NCBI RefSeq assembly: GCF_025994435.1
Contig: NZ_BAQK01000079.1
Location: forward strand, 1 to 64,000
Direction of reading: 5' to 3'
From: Gluconacetobacter johannae
GTDB lineage: Bacteria > Pseudomonadota > Alphaproteobacteria > Acetobacterales > Acetobacteraceae
DNA: 64,000 nt
The translations under genes and the position numbers were made by a program. Below are positions 24,576 through 32,624 of the stretch, piece after piece (the stretch's first letter is position 1; every line of letters starts with the position of its first letter). The notes under the pieces were generated by a model that worked only from the letters and a program-made list of their open reading frames with translations, searched no databases and was not told the DNA's origin.

Positions 24576-25283
24576 TCAGGAGGCTTTCGGCCCCGTGGGG
24601 ACGAACACCATGTCGTCGGCGATGAAGCGGGTGGCGTTCTGGGCGTCCTGCAGGGCCTGGTCGGCGCCGGTGGTGTCCGTGCCGCGCACCAGGTTGGAGG
24701 CCCGATAGACGTCGGCCGTCACGCTTTGCAGCGGTGCGACGAGCATGACGAAATCGACATCGACATCCGCGCCCTTCAGGGTCTGGGCGGCGGCGGCGGT
24801 TTCGCCTTTCTTCAGGTGCTGGCTGGCGGTTTTCGCGGCCAGGGCCTTTTCGGCGGGGGCGGTGGCCGGATCGGACGAGACCACATATTCGGCATCGACC
24901 GGAATCCAGGTGACGGCCGGCGCGGTGGCGGCCGCGTCGGGGGCCTTGCCGTGCGTGCCCTGCGGCGCGTGGGCCGGCGGGGTCAGGGCGGCCTCGGCGC
25001 GGGTGAAGGCGTGGGTGTCGGCCTGTGCGTGGGCCAGCGCCGCGTTGGCGTCGTCGAGGAACGTGCCGGCCGCGCCCTTGTCGCCCTGCGCCAGGGCCTG
25101 GCGCGCCAGGTCGATATCGGCGAAGGCCCGCAGCCCGTCGCGCGACAATCTTCTGAAATCGTGGTCCACCGCGGTCTGGTCGGGCCGTGCGGTGTGGGTG
25201 GGAGGGGCGGCCGCCAGCGCGACGGCCGGGGTGGCGGCCAGGGCGGCGAGAAGGGCGAGGGACGGAACGGAACGCTGTTGCAT
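24576..25283 (-). CDS. yfdX: YfdX-family secreted protein
   Basis: 235 residues from the ATG at 25283. Residues 1-25 (MQQRSVPSLALLAALAATPA onward) are a signal peptide. The mature part has the YfdX features DHDFRRLSRDGLRAFADIDL, LAQGDKGAAGTFLDDANAAL and a C-terminal KGADVDVDFVMLVAPLQSVT. YfdX in enteric bacteria is a periplasmic stress/acid-response protein whose biochemical role is unclear. Here it is leftward cargo between virion genes, which suggests a lysogenic-conversion gene. The symbol reflects family membership. Confidence 0.78.
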   Translation of the reverse strand: MQQRSVPSLALLAALAATPAVALAAAPPTHTARPDQTAVDHDFRRLSRDGLRAFADIDLARQALAQGDKGAAGTFLDDANAALAHAQADTHAFTRAEAALTPPAHAPQGTHGKAPDAAATAPAVTWIPVDAEYVVSSDPATAPAEKALAAKTASQHLKKGETAAAAQTLKGADVDVDFVMLVAPLQSVTADVYRASNLVRGTDTTGADQALQDAQNATRFIADDMVFVPTGPKAS

Positions 25284-25459
25284 CAGGTGACCTCGGCTGT
25301 TGGCGCGGCCAGACTCCCCCCTTTCCGTCCGGGGGCAAAGGCCCCTGCGTGCAGGGCGGAGTCCCTCCTCCTGCATGACGGCCGGAGGGGGCGGGTGGGC
25401 GACGTGATGGGAAAAACCGTGATGTGCTGCATATATTTCCCATATTCGATAACGCACGG

Positions 25460-25546
25460 TTGCCCGTTTGCCCATTTTTCGGCTAGGATGCGGCATCGGG
25501 GCACAGGCACCGCCCGCTTATCCAGTCGCCCCCGCGTGGGGCGCGG
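25460..25546 (+). promoter_or_regulatory. late restart promoter with conserved leader, copy 2
   Basis: TTGCCC (25460), 18 bp, TAGGAT (25484), then the conserved leader from 25494 ending in a GC hairpin before ATG 25561. It sits in the 277-bp gap after the leftward yfdX gene. The same arrangement occurs after hicAB. Confidence 0.5.
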
Positions 25547-25560
25547 TCGGGGTATGGTGC

Positions 25561-26451
25561 ATGTCTGGTTCAGCCGCTCGTTTCATCTGGCCCAACAGTT
25601 TCAGCGTGGATGCCTCCGGCGTGCCGCGTGTGGGTGCGCGGCTGTTTTTCTACCAGGCCGGTACGACGACGCCGCAGGCGACCTTTGCGGATCCGGGGCT
25701 GACCATCGCCAATACCAACCCGGTTGTCGCGGACGAGGCCGGCCAGTTCGGCGACATCTTCCTGCTGGACGATCCGGCCTATGCCGTGGTGCTGGACGAT
25801 GCCGAGGGCAACCAGGTCTGGGCGATGGACCCGGTGGGCGTCGGCACCGGCGGGACGGGGACGCTGCCGGTCGGGGCGATCATGGATTTTGCCGGGGCGG
25901 CCGCGCCGCCCGGATGGTTGCTGTGCTACGGCCAGACTGTCGGCCGCACGACCTATGCCGCGCTGTTCGCCGCGATCGGGACGATTTTCGGGCCCGGTGA
26001 CGGCGCGACGACGTTCGGGCTTCCCGACCTGCGCGGGCGGGCGACGTTCGGGGTCGACAACATGGGGGGTGCGGCGGCCAACCGGCTGACGATGGCGGGT
26101 TCCGGCGTCAATGCGGTCGTTCCGGGCGCTGTGGGCGGCGACCAGAATGCGCCGGCGCACACCCATGTGCTGACCGATCCCGGCCATGACCATGCGCTGA
26201 ACGATCCGGGCCATACGCACGAGTACGGCTACCAGACCATGCGCGACAGCGGGACCGATACCGCGCATTACTACGCCTATTCCTATACGCAGGGTGGAAC
26301 AAACTGGCAGACGTCGCAGAGCACGACAGGGATTGTCATTGATTCCGCGACAAGCGGGATAACGATTTCGGGCAGCGGGACGGGGGCCGCCGCCAATGTG
26401 CCGCCGGCCATCTGCCTGAACAGGATCATCTACACCGGGGTTGGCGGATGA
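25561..26451 (+). CDS. phage tail-collar domain protein
   Basis: 296 residues. The N-terminus (FIWPNSFSVDASGVPRVGAR then LFFYQAGTTTPQ) is a fibre-attachment motif. The collar domain follows from about 100: LPVGAIMDFAGAAAPPGWLL then CYGQTVGRTTYAALFAAIGT, and GATTFGLPDLRGRATFGVDN. His-rich repeats (HTHVLTDPGHDHALNDPGHT) are typical of such tips and often bind metal. The end NVPPAICLNRIIYTG is classic for collar proteins. Probably a receptor-contact protein. Confidence 0.85.
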   Translation: MSGSAARFIWPNSFSVDASGVPRVGARLFFYQAGTTTPQATFADPGLTIANTNPVVADEAGQFGDIFLLDDPAYAVVLDDAEGNQVWAMDPVGVGTGGTGTLPVGAIMDFAGAAAPPGWLLCYGQTVGRTTYAALFAAIGTIFGPGDGATTFGLPDLRGRATFGVDNMGGAAANRLTMAGSGVNAVVPGAVGGDQNAPAHTHVLTDPGHDHALNDPGHTHEYGYQTMRDSGTDTAHYYAYSYTQGGTNWQTSQSTTGIVIDSATSGITISGSGTGAAANVPPAICLNRIIYTGVGG

Positions 26452-26897
26452 GCGCGGCCCCGGCACGCCAGGACGAACACAGGCCCGAGCCGGTGGCGCT
26501 CGACCCCGTCGAGGCGTCGGAGGCGCTGCGCGACCATGGCCTGCGGATCGGCCGGCTGGAGGCCGGGCAACAGGGGCTGATGGTCAAGCTGGCCGAGATC
26601 TCGGCCGAGGGGCGCACGCGCGGCGAACATCAGGACCGGCGGGCCGACCGCGATTCCCAGCAGACGCAGCAGGCGATTGCCGGGTTGCGGAGCGAGATGC
26701 GCGCGACCCTTGCCGAGACGACGGCCCCGCTGAACGAGGCGCAACGGACGCTGATCCGCCAGAGCGAGCAGATTGCAGGCGGCATCAAGGTGATTCGCAA
26801 CATGGGCCTGGGCATCGGCGGCGTGGTGTCGGCGCTGCTGGGGTTCCAGCCGTTCGTGGACTGGATCGGCCATGTGCTGCGGCTGGGGGGGCGCTGA
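26448..26897 (+). CDS. phage coiled-coil membrane protein of the lysis region
   Basis: 149 residues, 4-nt overlap with the collar gene. A charged coiled-coil covers about 20-105 (LRDHGLRIGRLEAGQQGLMV, RRADRDSQQTQQAIAGLRSE). A single membrane segment follows near the end (NMGLGIGGVVSALLGFQPFV). Its position just before the lysozyme-like gene suggests a holin-associated or spanin-like role, but the topology is not diagnostic. Confidence 0.55.
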   Translation: MSAAPARQDEHRPEPVALDPVEASEALRDHGLRIGRLEAGQQGLMVKLAEISAEGRTRGEHQDRRADRDSQQTQQAIAGLRSEMRATLAETTAPLNEAQRTLIRQSEQIAGGIKVIRNMGLGIGGVVSALLGFQPFVDWIGHVLRLGGR

Positions 26898-27376
26898 TGG
26901 CCGGCATCGACCCCGCGCAACTGAAATGGCGCGTCGTCGCCCCCACGCTGGCGGCGCTGGGGCTGGGTGGCGATGCGGCGGTCAATCTGCTGACCGGCAC
27001 GGCATTGGTCGAAAGCGGCGGGGTCTGGCTGGCGCAGCTTGGCGGCGGCCCGGCGCTGGGCTTGTGGCAGATGGAACCTGCGACCCACGACGATATCTGG
27101 CGCACGTTCCTGCCCGACGACCGGTTCGCCGAGATTGAAACACGCGTGCGCCGGATGACCTGTTCCGACCTGCCGCGCGTGCAGCAGCTCGTCGGCAACC
27201 TGCGCTACGCCTGCGCCATGGCGCGGCTGAAATATTACCGCGCGCCCGATGCGCTGCCGGCCGCGAACGATGCCGCCAGCCTGAGCGCGATGCACAAGCG
27301 TGTCTACAACACGCAGCTCGGCGCGGCGGACCCCACCACCAACATCGCGGCGTTCCGGCGCGCGATTGCAGCATAA
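26897..27376 (+). CDS. probable endolysin (lysozyme/transglycosylase-like)
   Basis: 159 residues with no signal peptide. LLTGTALVESGGVWLAQLGG and GPALGLWQMEPATHDDIWRT follow the lysozyme/transglycosylase pattern, with Glu in ALVESGG as the likely catalytic acid. RYACAMARLKYYRAPDALPA then matches a helical C-terminal lobe. With no export signal it would need a holin; the next gene has a membrane N-terminus that could serve. Confidence 0.68.
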   Translation: MAGIDPAQLKWRVVAPTLAALGLGGDAAVNLLTGTALVESGGVWLAQLGGGPALGLWQMEPATHDDIWRTFLPDDRFAEIETRVRRMTCSDLPRVQQLVGNLRYACAMARLKYYRAPDALPAANDAASLSAMHKRVYNTQLGAADPTTNIAAFRRAIAA

Positions 27377-27387
27377 GGAGGGCCAGC

Positions 27388-28134
27388 ATGGACCCGATGA
27401 CCGTTTTCCAGTCGTTTCTGACGATCGTGCCGGTGCAGTATCTGATCGACGTGGCGGCCGTGTGCGGCGTGTGCGCGGCGCTGATGCCGTGGCTGCCGGT
27501 GCCGGCCCGTGCGGCGTCGGCCTATGGGCGCGTCTATGCGTTGCTGAATATCGCGGCGCAGAATTTCCGCAACGTGGCGAACCTGGCGCGGCCCGGCAAG
27601 GGGGGATCGGGGGCGTCGGGGTCCGGCGCGGGGACGCCGCTGGCGGGCATGGCGCTGCTGGTGGGCCTGGGCCTGTCGATGTCCGCCTGCGCCACCACCG
27701 GCGGCACGACCACGATCGACACCGCCGAACTGAACGCCGATGCCGGCGCGGTCGCGTTCGCGGCCGAGGCGATCGAGGCCATTCCGGGCCTGTCGTCGCA
27801 TCTCGGCGCGGACCAGGTCGCGCAGGTCAATGCCGCGCTGGAGCGGATCAAGACGATTACGGCGCAGATCAACGCGGCGTCGGGCGGGGCGATCGACATT
27901 GACACCGGCAAGGGCTGGGCGTCGTCGCTGGCGTCGGAATTCCAGACGATCCTGACCATCGCGACGCCCATCGTGTCGGCCTTCGCGCCGGGGGTGGGGG
28001 CCTATGTCCAGACGGCCGGGCAGATCATTCCGCTGCTGTTGCAGGCCGTGGGGCTGACGCCGGCGGCGATGTCGGCGGGGCCGGGCGCGCCCCCGGCGCC
28101 GGCGGTGCGGGCGGCGATTTATCGGGGGGTGTGA
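27388..28134 (+). CDS. putative holin-like/lipoprotein composite of lysis cluster
   Basis: 248 residues, with AAGGAGG 9-15 bp before the ATG. The first 65 are holin-like: a membrane stretch VQYLIDVAAVCGVCAALMPW and a basic tail. After a Gly/Ser linker at about 70-85 comes a second hydrophobic segment, MALLVGLGLSMSACATTGGT, that looks like a lipoprotein signal with lipobox LSMSAC. A helical domain and a hydrophobic end follow. An internal ATG at 27649 could start a separate lipoprotein. It is either a real fusion or two overlapping products; not settled. Confidence 0.5.
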   Translation: MDPMTVFQSFLTIVPVQYLIDVAAVCGVCAALMPWLPVPARAASAYGRVYALLNIAAQNFRNVANLARPGKGGSGASGSGAGTPLAGMALLVGLGLSMSACATTGGTTTIDTAELNADAGAVAFAAEAIEAIPGLSSHLGADQVAQVNAALERIKTITAQINAASGGAIDIDTGKGWASSLASEFQTILTIATPIVSAFAPGVGAYVQTAGQIIPLLLQAVGLTPAAMSAGPGAPPAPAVRAAIYRGV

Positions 28135-28169
28135 AGGACGGGCGCCGTCGGGGTCGGGAGGGGAGCAGC

Positions 28170-29000
28170 ATGATCGCACGCAGACTGGGTTGCCGCCCCG
28201 CGCGGACCCGACCGGGGCAGCCGCGCCTGTCGGGCCTGGACATGATGGCGCGCCGCGCGCCCGACCGGTTGGTGCGGGCGGGCATCGACCCGGCGCCGCT
28301 GATGCTGGGCAATGACGTGCTGGGCGACTGCACGTCGGCCGGCATCGGCAACCATATCCGCGCGACGGCGGCGCTGGCGGGGTTTCAGGTGGCGGTGGGC
28401 ACGGCGCAGGCCGAGGCGTTCTATGCGGCCTCGACCGGCTATGTGCCCGGCGACCCGGCGACCGACCGGGGCGGGGTCGAGGTGGACGTGCTGACCCACG
28501 CCGCGCGTGATGGCTACCGGCTGGCCGGGCAGACGCTGTTTCCGGTTTGGGGCAGCGCCGATGCGGACGACCTGAACGGCATGCGGAACATCATGGCCGG
28601 CATGGGGGCGGCATACCTGGGCGTGCGACTGGCGCGCGCCGACCAGCAGGACGGGGTGTGGGACACGACCACGCCGGGCGACCAGACGCCGGGGTCGTGG
28701 GGCGGGCATTGCCTGCTGGCCTGGGCCTATGACGGCGTGGCGGATGACTCGCTGGTCACGCTGCTGACCTGGGGCACGACGCAACGCTGCACCTGGCGCT
28801 GGCTGCGGTCGCGGCTGATGGAGGTGCACGGCCTGGCCTGGCGGCAGTTGATGCCCGCCGGCGGCGTGGCCCCGGACGGACGGGACTGGGACGCGCTGGT
28901 GGCGGCGAATGCGGATTATCTGGCGGGGGAGGGCGGAGTGCGCGCGGGTCGGCCCCTGCCGGAAGCCGGCAGGGGCCCTTGCATCCCGTTCGTTTCCTGA
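28170..29000 (+). CDS. putative papain-fold cysteine peptidase-like phage protein
   Basis: 276 residues from ATG 28170, with GGGAGGGGAG upstream. LMLGNDVLGDCTSAGIGNHI carries a GDC nucleophile-type motif, and SWGGHCLLAWAYDG carries a candidate His, as in papain-like or transglutaminase-like proteins. It is the last prophage gene. The final 20 or so residues (AGRPLPEAGRGPCIPFVS) are read from a REP-variant repeat and are unlikely to be part of the fold. No substrate is known. Confidence 0.58.
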   Translation: MIARRLGCRPARTRPGQPRLSGLDMMARRAPDRLVRAGIDPAPLMLGNDVLGDCTSAGIGNHIRATAALAGFQVAVGTAQAEAFYAASTGYVPGDPATDRGGVEVDVLTHAARDGYRLAGQTLFPVWGSADADDLNGMRNIMAGMGAAYLGVRLARADQQDGVWDTTTPGDQTPGSWGGHCLLAWAYDGVADDSLVTLLTWGTTQRCTWRWLRSRLMEVHGLAWRQLMPAGGVAPDGRDWDALVAANADYLAGEGGVRAGRPLPEAGRGPCIPFVS

Positions 29001-29034
29001 CGTCCTGGGCGTCCGAAGGGCGATGGCCTTTGGC
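28952..29034. repeat. REP-variant repeat, copy E (overlaps gene end)
   Basis: A perfect 11-bp hairpin GCCCCTGCCGG-N3-CCGGCAGGGGC (28952-28976), then CCCTTGCATCCC, TTCGTTTC and TGACGTCCTGGG, the same core as the variant at 52,650. It encodes the tail and stop of the peptidase-like gene. The following 29,035-29,166 has no gene. Confidence 0.75.
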
Positions 29035-29166
29035 GACGCACGGCCGGGAAGGCCGACCAAGCCCAAAGAGGGGAGGCCGGCGGGTTTTCGCCGCCCACGC
29101 TGCCCCGATCCTTGGGCCCGACCCCGCGGATTCCCGGCCCGGCGCCGTCACGCCTGGTCCCGGATG

Positions 29167-29913
29167 TCAGCGCAGGCCGCCGGAGGCGATCAGCGTTTCG
29201 CCGGTCAGCCAGCGGGCGTCATCGGAAGCCAGGAAAACCGCCAGCGGCGCGATGTCCTGCACCTGACCGGTGCGGCCCAGCGGCGTCTGCGCCACGATGG
29301 CCTGTTCCATCTCCGAGCCGACGACGTGCGCGGTCTGGGTGCCTTCGGTTTCGATCAGGCCGGGATTGATGGCGTTCACCCGGATCTGCTTCGGTCCGAG
29401 TTCACGCGCCAGCGACCCGGTGATGGCGTCGATCGCGCCCTTCGTGCCGGTATAGACCGCCGAATTGGGCGGGGTGATGCGCGAGACGACCGAGCTGATA
29501 TTGATGATGCTGCCACCCGCGCCCAGATGGCCGACTGCGGCCTGCGTCGTCAGCAGCGTGCCCAGCACGTTGACGTTGAACTGTCGGTGGAAATGCTCCT
29601 CGGTGATTTCTTCGATCGAGGCGAATTCATAGACGCCGGAGTTGTTGACCAGAATATCCAGCCGGCCGAACTGATTGATCGCGGCATCGACCAGGGCCTG
29701 GGCATCGGCCTTGCGCGAGACGTCGCCCTGAACCGCCACGGCCTTGCCGCCTGCGTCTGTGATCGCGGCGACGACTGCATCGGCCCCCGATTTGCTGGAG
29801 GCGTAGTTGACGACGACTGCGGCCCCTTCCGCCGCCAGCGCCTTGGCTATGCCGGCGCCGATGCCCTTGGAGGCGCCGGTGACGACTGCGACTTTTCCGG
29901 AAAGCTTGCTCAT
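29167..29913 (-). CDS. short-chain dehydrogenase/reductase (SDR)
   Basis: 248 residues, leftward, standard SDR size. Cofactor motif TGASKGIGAGIAKAL near 12, NNSG near 90, and the catalytic Ser in IINISSVVS, then YTGTK (Tyr-x-x-x-Lys) near 153-157. Residues after the second strand do not fix NAD versus NADP preference. It is divergent from a TetR regulator with a dyad operator between them, so its expression is likely induced by a ligand. The substrate is unknown. Confidence 0.88.
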   Translation of the reverse strand: MSKLSGKVAVVTGASKGIGAGIAKALAAEGAAVVVNYASSKSGADAVVAAITDAGGKAVAVQGDVSRKADAQALVDAAINQFGRLDILVNNSGVYEFASIEEITEEHFHRQFNVNVLGTLLTTQAAVGHLGAGGSIINISSVVSRITPPNSAVYTGTKGAIDAITGSLARELGPKQIRVNAINPGLIETEGTQTAHVVGSEMEQAIVAQTPLGRTGQVQDIAPLAVFLASDDARWLTGETLIASGGLR

Positions 29914-29992
29914 TGGTAATGTCCCTGTCTGCTGGGGCTGGGAGCGAAGCGCGGCCCTGGCGCCCGGGTTGCGTAGATGGATGGCTTAAAAT

Positions 29993-30010
29993 TTGGAGTG
30001 GCCGCTCCAA
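29993..30010. promoter_or_regulatory. TetR-type dyad operator
   Basis: TTGGAG (29993-29998) and CTCCAA (30005-30010) with GGCC at the centre form an 18-bp near-palindrome in the 146-bp gap between the SDR and TetR genes. The placement suits autoregulation and control of the SDR. Assignment to this TetR protein is inferred. Confidence 0.65.
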
Positions 30011-30059
30011 TATGCGACATATGAGGGGCGTGATTTCGCGTTCAAGGATTTATGGAGCG

Positions 30060-30704
30060 ATGACACCAAAAAAAATCGGTGGCGAGCGGCGTGGCCGGGG
30101 CCGGCCGCCATCCTTCGACCGGGGGCAGGCCCTGTGCGCGGCCATGCGCCTGTTCTGGGACCGGGGGTATGACGGAACCAGCTTCGACGACCTGATCGCG
30201 GCCATGGGGATCAGTGCGTCGAGCTTCTACCATGCGTTCGGCAGCAAGGAGGCTTTGTACCAGGAGGCGATCGACGCCTACATCAAGGTCGCCGGAGGGT
30301 GGTTTTTTGCCGCCCTGAACGAGGAGACCGACACGCGGACCACCTTCGGGCATCTGCTGGCCGCAGCGGCGGCCGAGTTCACGCGCGACGACCTGCCGGC
30401 GGGGTGCATGATCGCGGTCGCGGCCACCCAGTGTGCGCCGACCCAGGCACGCCTGCGCGACCTTCTGGCCAGCCAACGCACCCAGTCCGAGGACGCGATG
30501 GCCGACCGCCTGCGCCGCGGCATGGCGGCGGGCGACCTGCCTGCCGATACGGACATCGAAGCGCTGGCGGCGTTCTATGGTTCGCTGTTGCGCGGCATGG
30601 CGGTGCAGGCCCGCGACGGCGCGTCGCGGGAGAGACTGCTGGAAATCGCGCGGATCGGGATGCAGGCATGGCCTGCCGCGCAGCCGCACCCGCACGATTC
30701 ATGA
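30060..30704 (+). CDS. TetR-family regulator
   Basis: 214 residues from ATG 30060, with GGAG upstream; an earlier in-frame ATG at 30024 is weaker. The HTH is clear: ALCAAMRLFWDRGYDGTSFD then DLIAAMGISASSFYHAFGSK. The C-terminal ligand domain has a Cys (PAGCMIAVAATQCAPTQARL). It is likely to repress the divergent SDR until a small molecule, perhaps an electrophile, binds. Confidence 0.88.
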   Translation: MTPKKIGGERRGRGRPPSFDRGQALCAAMRLFWDRGYDGTSFDDLIAAMGISASSFYHAFGSKEALYQEAIDAYIKVAGGWFFAALNEETDTRTTFGHLLAAAAAEFTRDDLPAGCMIAVAATQCAPTQARLRDLLASQRTQSEDAMADRLRRGMAAGDLPADTDIEALAAFYGSLLRGMAVQARDGASRERLLEIARIGMQAWPAAQPHPHDS

Positions 30705-30872
30705 GGGGGACGACCGTTTGGGCGGGGGGTGGACTTGCGGGAATGGCGTGTCTGTAGGCGCCCTCGTAGCGGACATAAGGTATTTTGAGCAGCGTTACCC
30801 GGAGCAGACATAATCGATCCATCTGAAAGTGGACGATCTGGGTTGGTATGAGCCTATATAAATCATAGTGGT

Positions 30873-30898
30873 ACAGCCCCCTCTTGTGAGGGGGACTG
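30873..30898. terminator. hairpin in the gap between TetR and the dynamin island
   Basis: CCCCCTC-TTGT-GAGGGGG with extra flanking pairs (ACAG/CTGT). It lies 83 bp past the stop of the leftward dynamin genes and 169 bp past the TetR stop. It could terminate either. The rest of 30,705-30,980 is AT-richer with no gene; GC content falls here and stays low to about 34.7 kb. Confidence 0.45.
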
Positions 30899-30980
30899 TG
30901 TAACCAACAGTCCGGGCACGGTACAACCCGGCACGCTTCATGATTGCAATGCCGGAACTTTGCGGGCCTTCAAAACCTGG

Positions 30981-32624
30981 TCAGTAATTATACTGTTCAA
31001 GCGTCTGTTTGGCGGTCAAGAAGAGCGTGCGGTCCTCCATGAGCGCGGTATTCTCCTGACTAATTTCCTTCAGACGGACACGGACATTATTCTCAAGCAC
31101 TTCAAATGCCTGCTGAGCCTGCTGGGAAATCCAGAGCATGGCATCCTGCCTGTATTTTGAGAGGAAATTGTCTGCGGCATCGGCTATGGCACGCGCCTGG
31201 CGCTCTGCCTCCCGACGCGCTTTCAGTTCATTATGAATTGCCACTCCAAAACCGATAACGGCGGAAATTGCAGTCAATGCCGGTCCAAGGAATTTGCCGT
31301 ATTTGGCCGCGACTGCGCCAAGCCTGACCGCGCCCTTCATATGATAAAGGGGCTTGAGAACCGCCCCAACATTTGTTTTTGACACGTCTTTGCCAAACAT
31401 GAGAACAGATTTCAAAATAGTCGTCGACTGCTCGGCAGGAAGTGCCGACAAACCTGAACTGAGGTTTTGGCCGAGTTCAGAGAAATGCTTCCCGAACACA
31501 CTGCTTTTCTGCTCCTCCCCTGCTTCAAGGTTGATGTCGGTTCGGGAAATTTTCGACTTGATGAGTTCGGCCAGTTTTTCGACATCAGCGTCAAGGCCAC
31601 GGTATTCTTCCGCGATTTGTGCCTCCATATGAGACCACAAATCCTGTTCCATACCATCCGCGATTTCCGTCAGGTCGCTTTCCGGCACGTTTGGGTCACT
31701 CACCTTATTGCGGCAGTAGGCCAAAACTCTGGGGCGCGTGGAGCCAATAATGGTGTCGAGACGTGCTCGCGCCTTCAAAACCACTCTTTCCCTGCTTTTG
31801 CGAACTGTCCGGTCAAGCTCATCGACGCAACGGCTCTCCTCATTCCCCGCTCTTTCCTCCAGAACCGCAGAGGCCTTATCGATCAGGTCAAGAACGTCTC
31901 TTGCAGCGGAGCGGCAGACAACCGAATAATCGCAGTCCTCAAGGAACTGAAAGAGCTTGCGCTCCAACTCATCAAGACCACTGTTTCTGACTAGGGCCGA
32001 CTTGTTTTCCATTCGCCCCTTCAGAGCAGAACGTGCATTGACAACGCAGAGATCAACCTTATCGAGAATATTTTTTATGCCCGCCTTCTCAGCGAAATTT
32101 TGGAGATGGGCCCGCGCACTATCAATGACGACCACATACTCCTCGCCGTCACGCTCGAGGGACATCTTGTCGTTAATGACGAGCAGAAGACGGCGGCCGC
32201 GACGCAGTATGTCGATGAGAGCATTCCATGTTTCCCCCTCTGCCGCGACACCACCGGCGGCAACGACAAAAAGGATGACATCGCTCCTGTTGAGGGAGCT
32301 TTCGGTAACCGCCTCATGCTCGATAGGGGCGTCGATGCCGGGCGTATCGAGCAGCGTATATCCTCGCCAGTCATACCCTTTAATCTCGGCCGTCTCCGGC
32401 CTGTCGGCCATGGCGGCCTGCTCCGAACCAAGCAGCGCGTTGAGCAATGTGCTCTTGCCCGCGTTATAGACTCCATAGACCATGATGCGCGGTCGATCCG
32501 TCTCAGCCCGGGTTCGCAGGGCAGATGCCATTTCAGAACTTGCATTTTGGCCAAGCCAGCGGTCTATGGCCGGAGATACCGTGTTGAATGTCTCGTTAAT
32601 GGGTGCGAAATCAGGCAGCAACAT
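30981..32624 (-). CDS. dynamin-like GTPase, second gene of pair (LeoA/LeoC-like)
   Basis: 547 residues, leftward. G1/P-loop GVYNAGKS at 51-58, G3 DTPG at 93-96 and a G4-like INDK near 151. A long helical middle follows, then a hydrophobic stretch near 440-460 (GPALTAISAVIGFGVAI), and a coiled C-terminus. This is the layout of bacterial dynamins: GTPase head, helical stalk, membrane paddle. It overlaps the upstream GTPase gene by 14 nt. Low GC compared with both sides points to transfer. The pair likely remodels or senses membranes. Any defence function is inference. Confidence 0.78.
   Translation of the reverse strand: MLLPDFAPINETFNTVSPAIDRWLGQNASSEMASALRTRAETDRPRIMVYGVYNAGKSTLLNALLGSEQAAMADRPETAEIKGYDWRGYTLLDTPGIDAPIEHEAVTESSLNRSDVILFVVAAGGVAAEGETWNALIDILRRGRRLLLVINDKMSLERDGEEYVVVIDSARAHLQNFAEKAGIKNILDKVDLCVVNARSALKGRMENKSALVRNSGLDELERKLFQFLEDCDYSVVCRSAARDVLDLIDKASAVLEERAGNEESRCVDELDRTVRKSRERVVLKARARLDTIIGSTRPRVLAYCRNKVSDPNVPESDLTEIADGMEQDLWSHMEAQIAEEYRGLDADVEKLAELIKSKISRTDINLEAGEEQKSSVFGKHFSELGQNLSSGLSALPAEQSTTILKSVLMFGKDVSKTNVGAVLKPLYHMKGAVRLGAVAAKYGKFLGPALTAISAVIGFGVAIHNELKARREAERQARAIADAADNFLSKYRQDAMLWISQQAQQAFEVLENNVRVRLKEISQENTALMEDRTLFLTAKQTLEQYNY

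Noticed and set aside
25330..25380. Another REP copy before the tail-collar promoter (CAGGGCGGAGTCCCT)
   Set aside because: Only one weak hairpin resembles the family; the flanking hairpins and linkers are absent.
26140..26230. His-Asp-Pro-Gly repeats as a possible tandem-repeat element
   Set aside because: They are the usual tip repeats of tail-collar proteins and stay in frame in that gene.
1..29000. Integrase, attachment sites and tRNA target for the prophage
   Set aside because: None found. The left end is outside the window, and no repeat pair that could be attL/attR can be recognised on the right.
30780..30860. Short peptide-like frame ending in LKVDDLGWYEPI as a transposase remnant
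   Set aside because: Too short to assign, with no terminal repeats or other element parts beside it.
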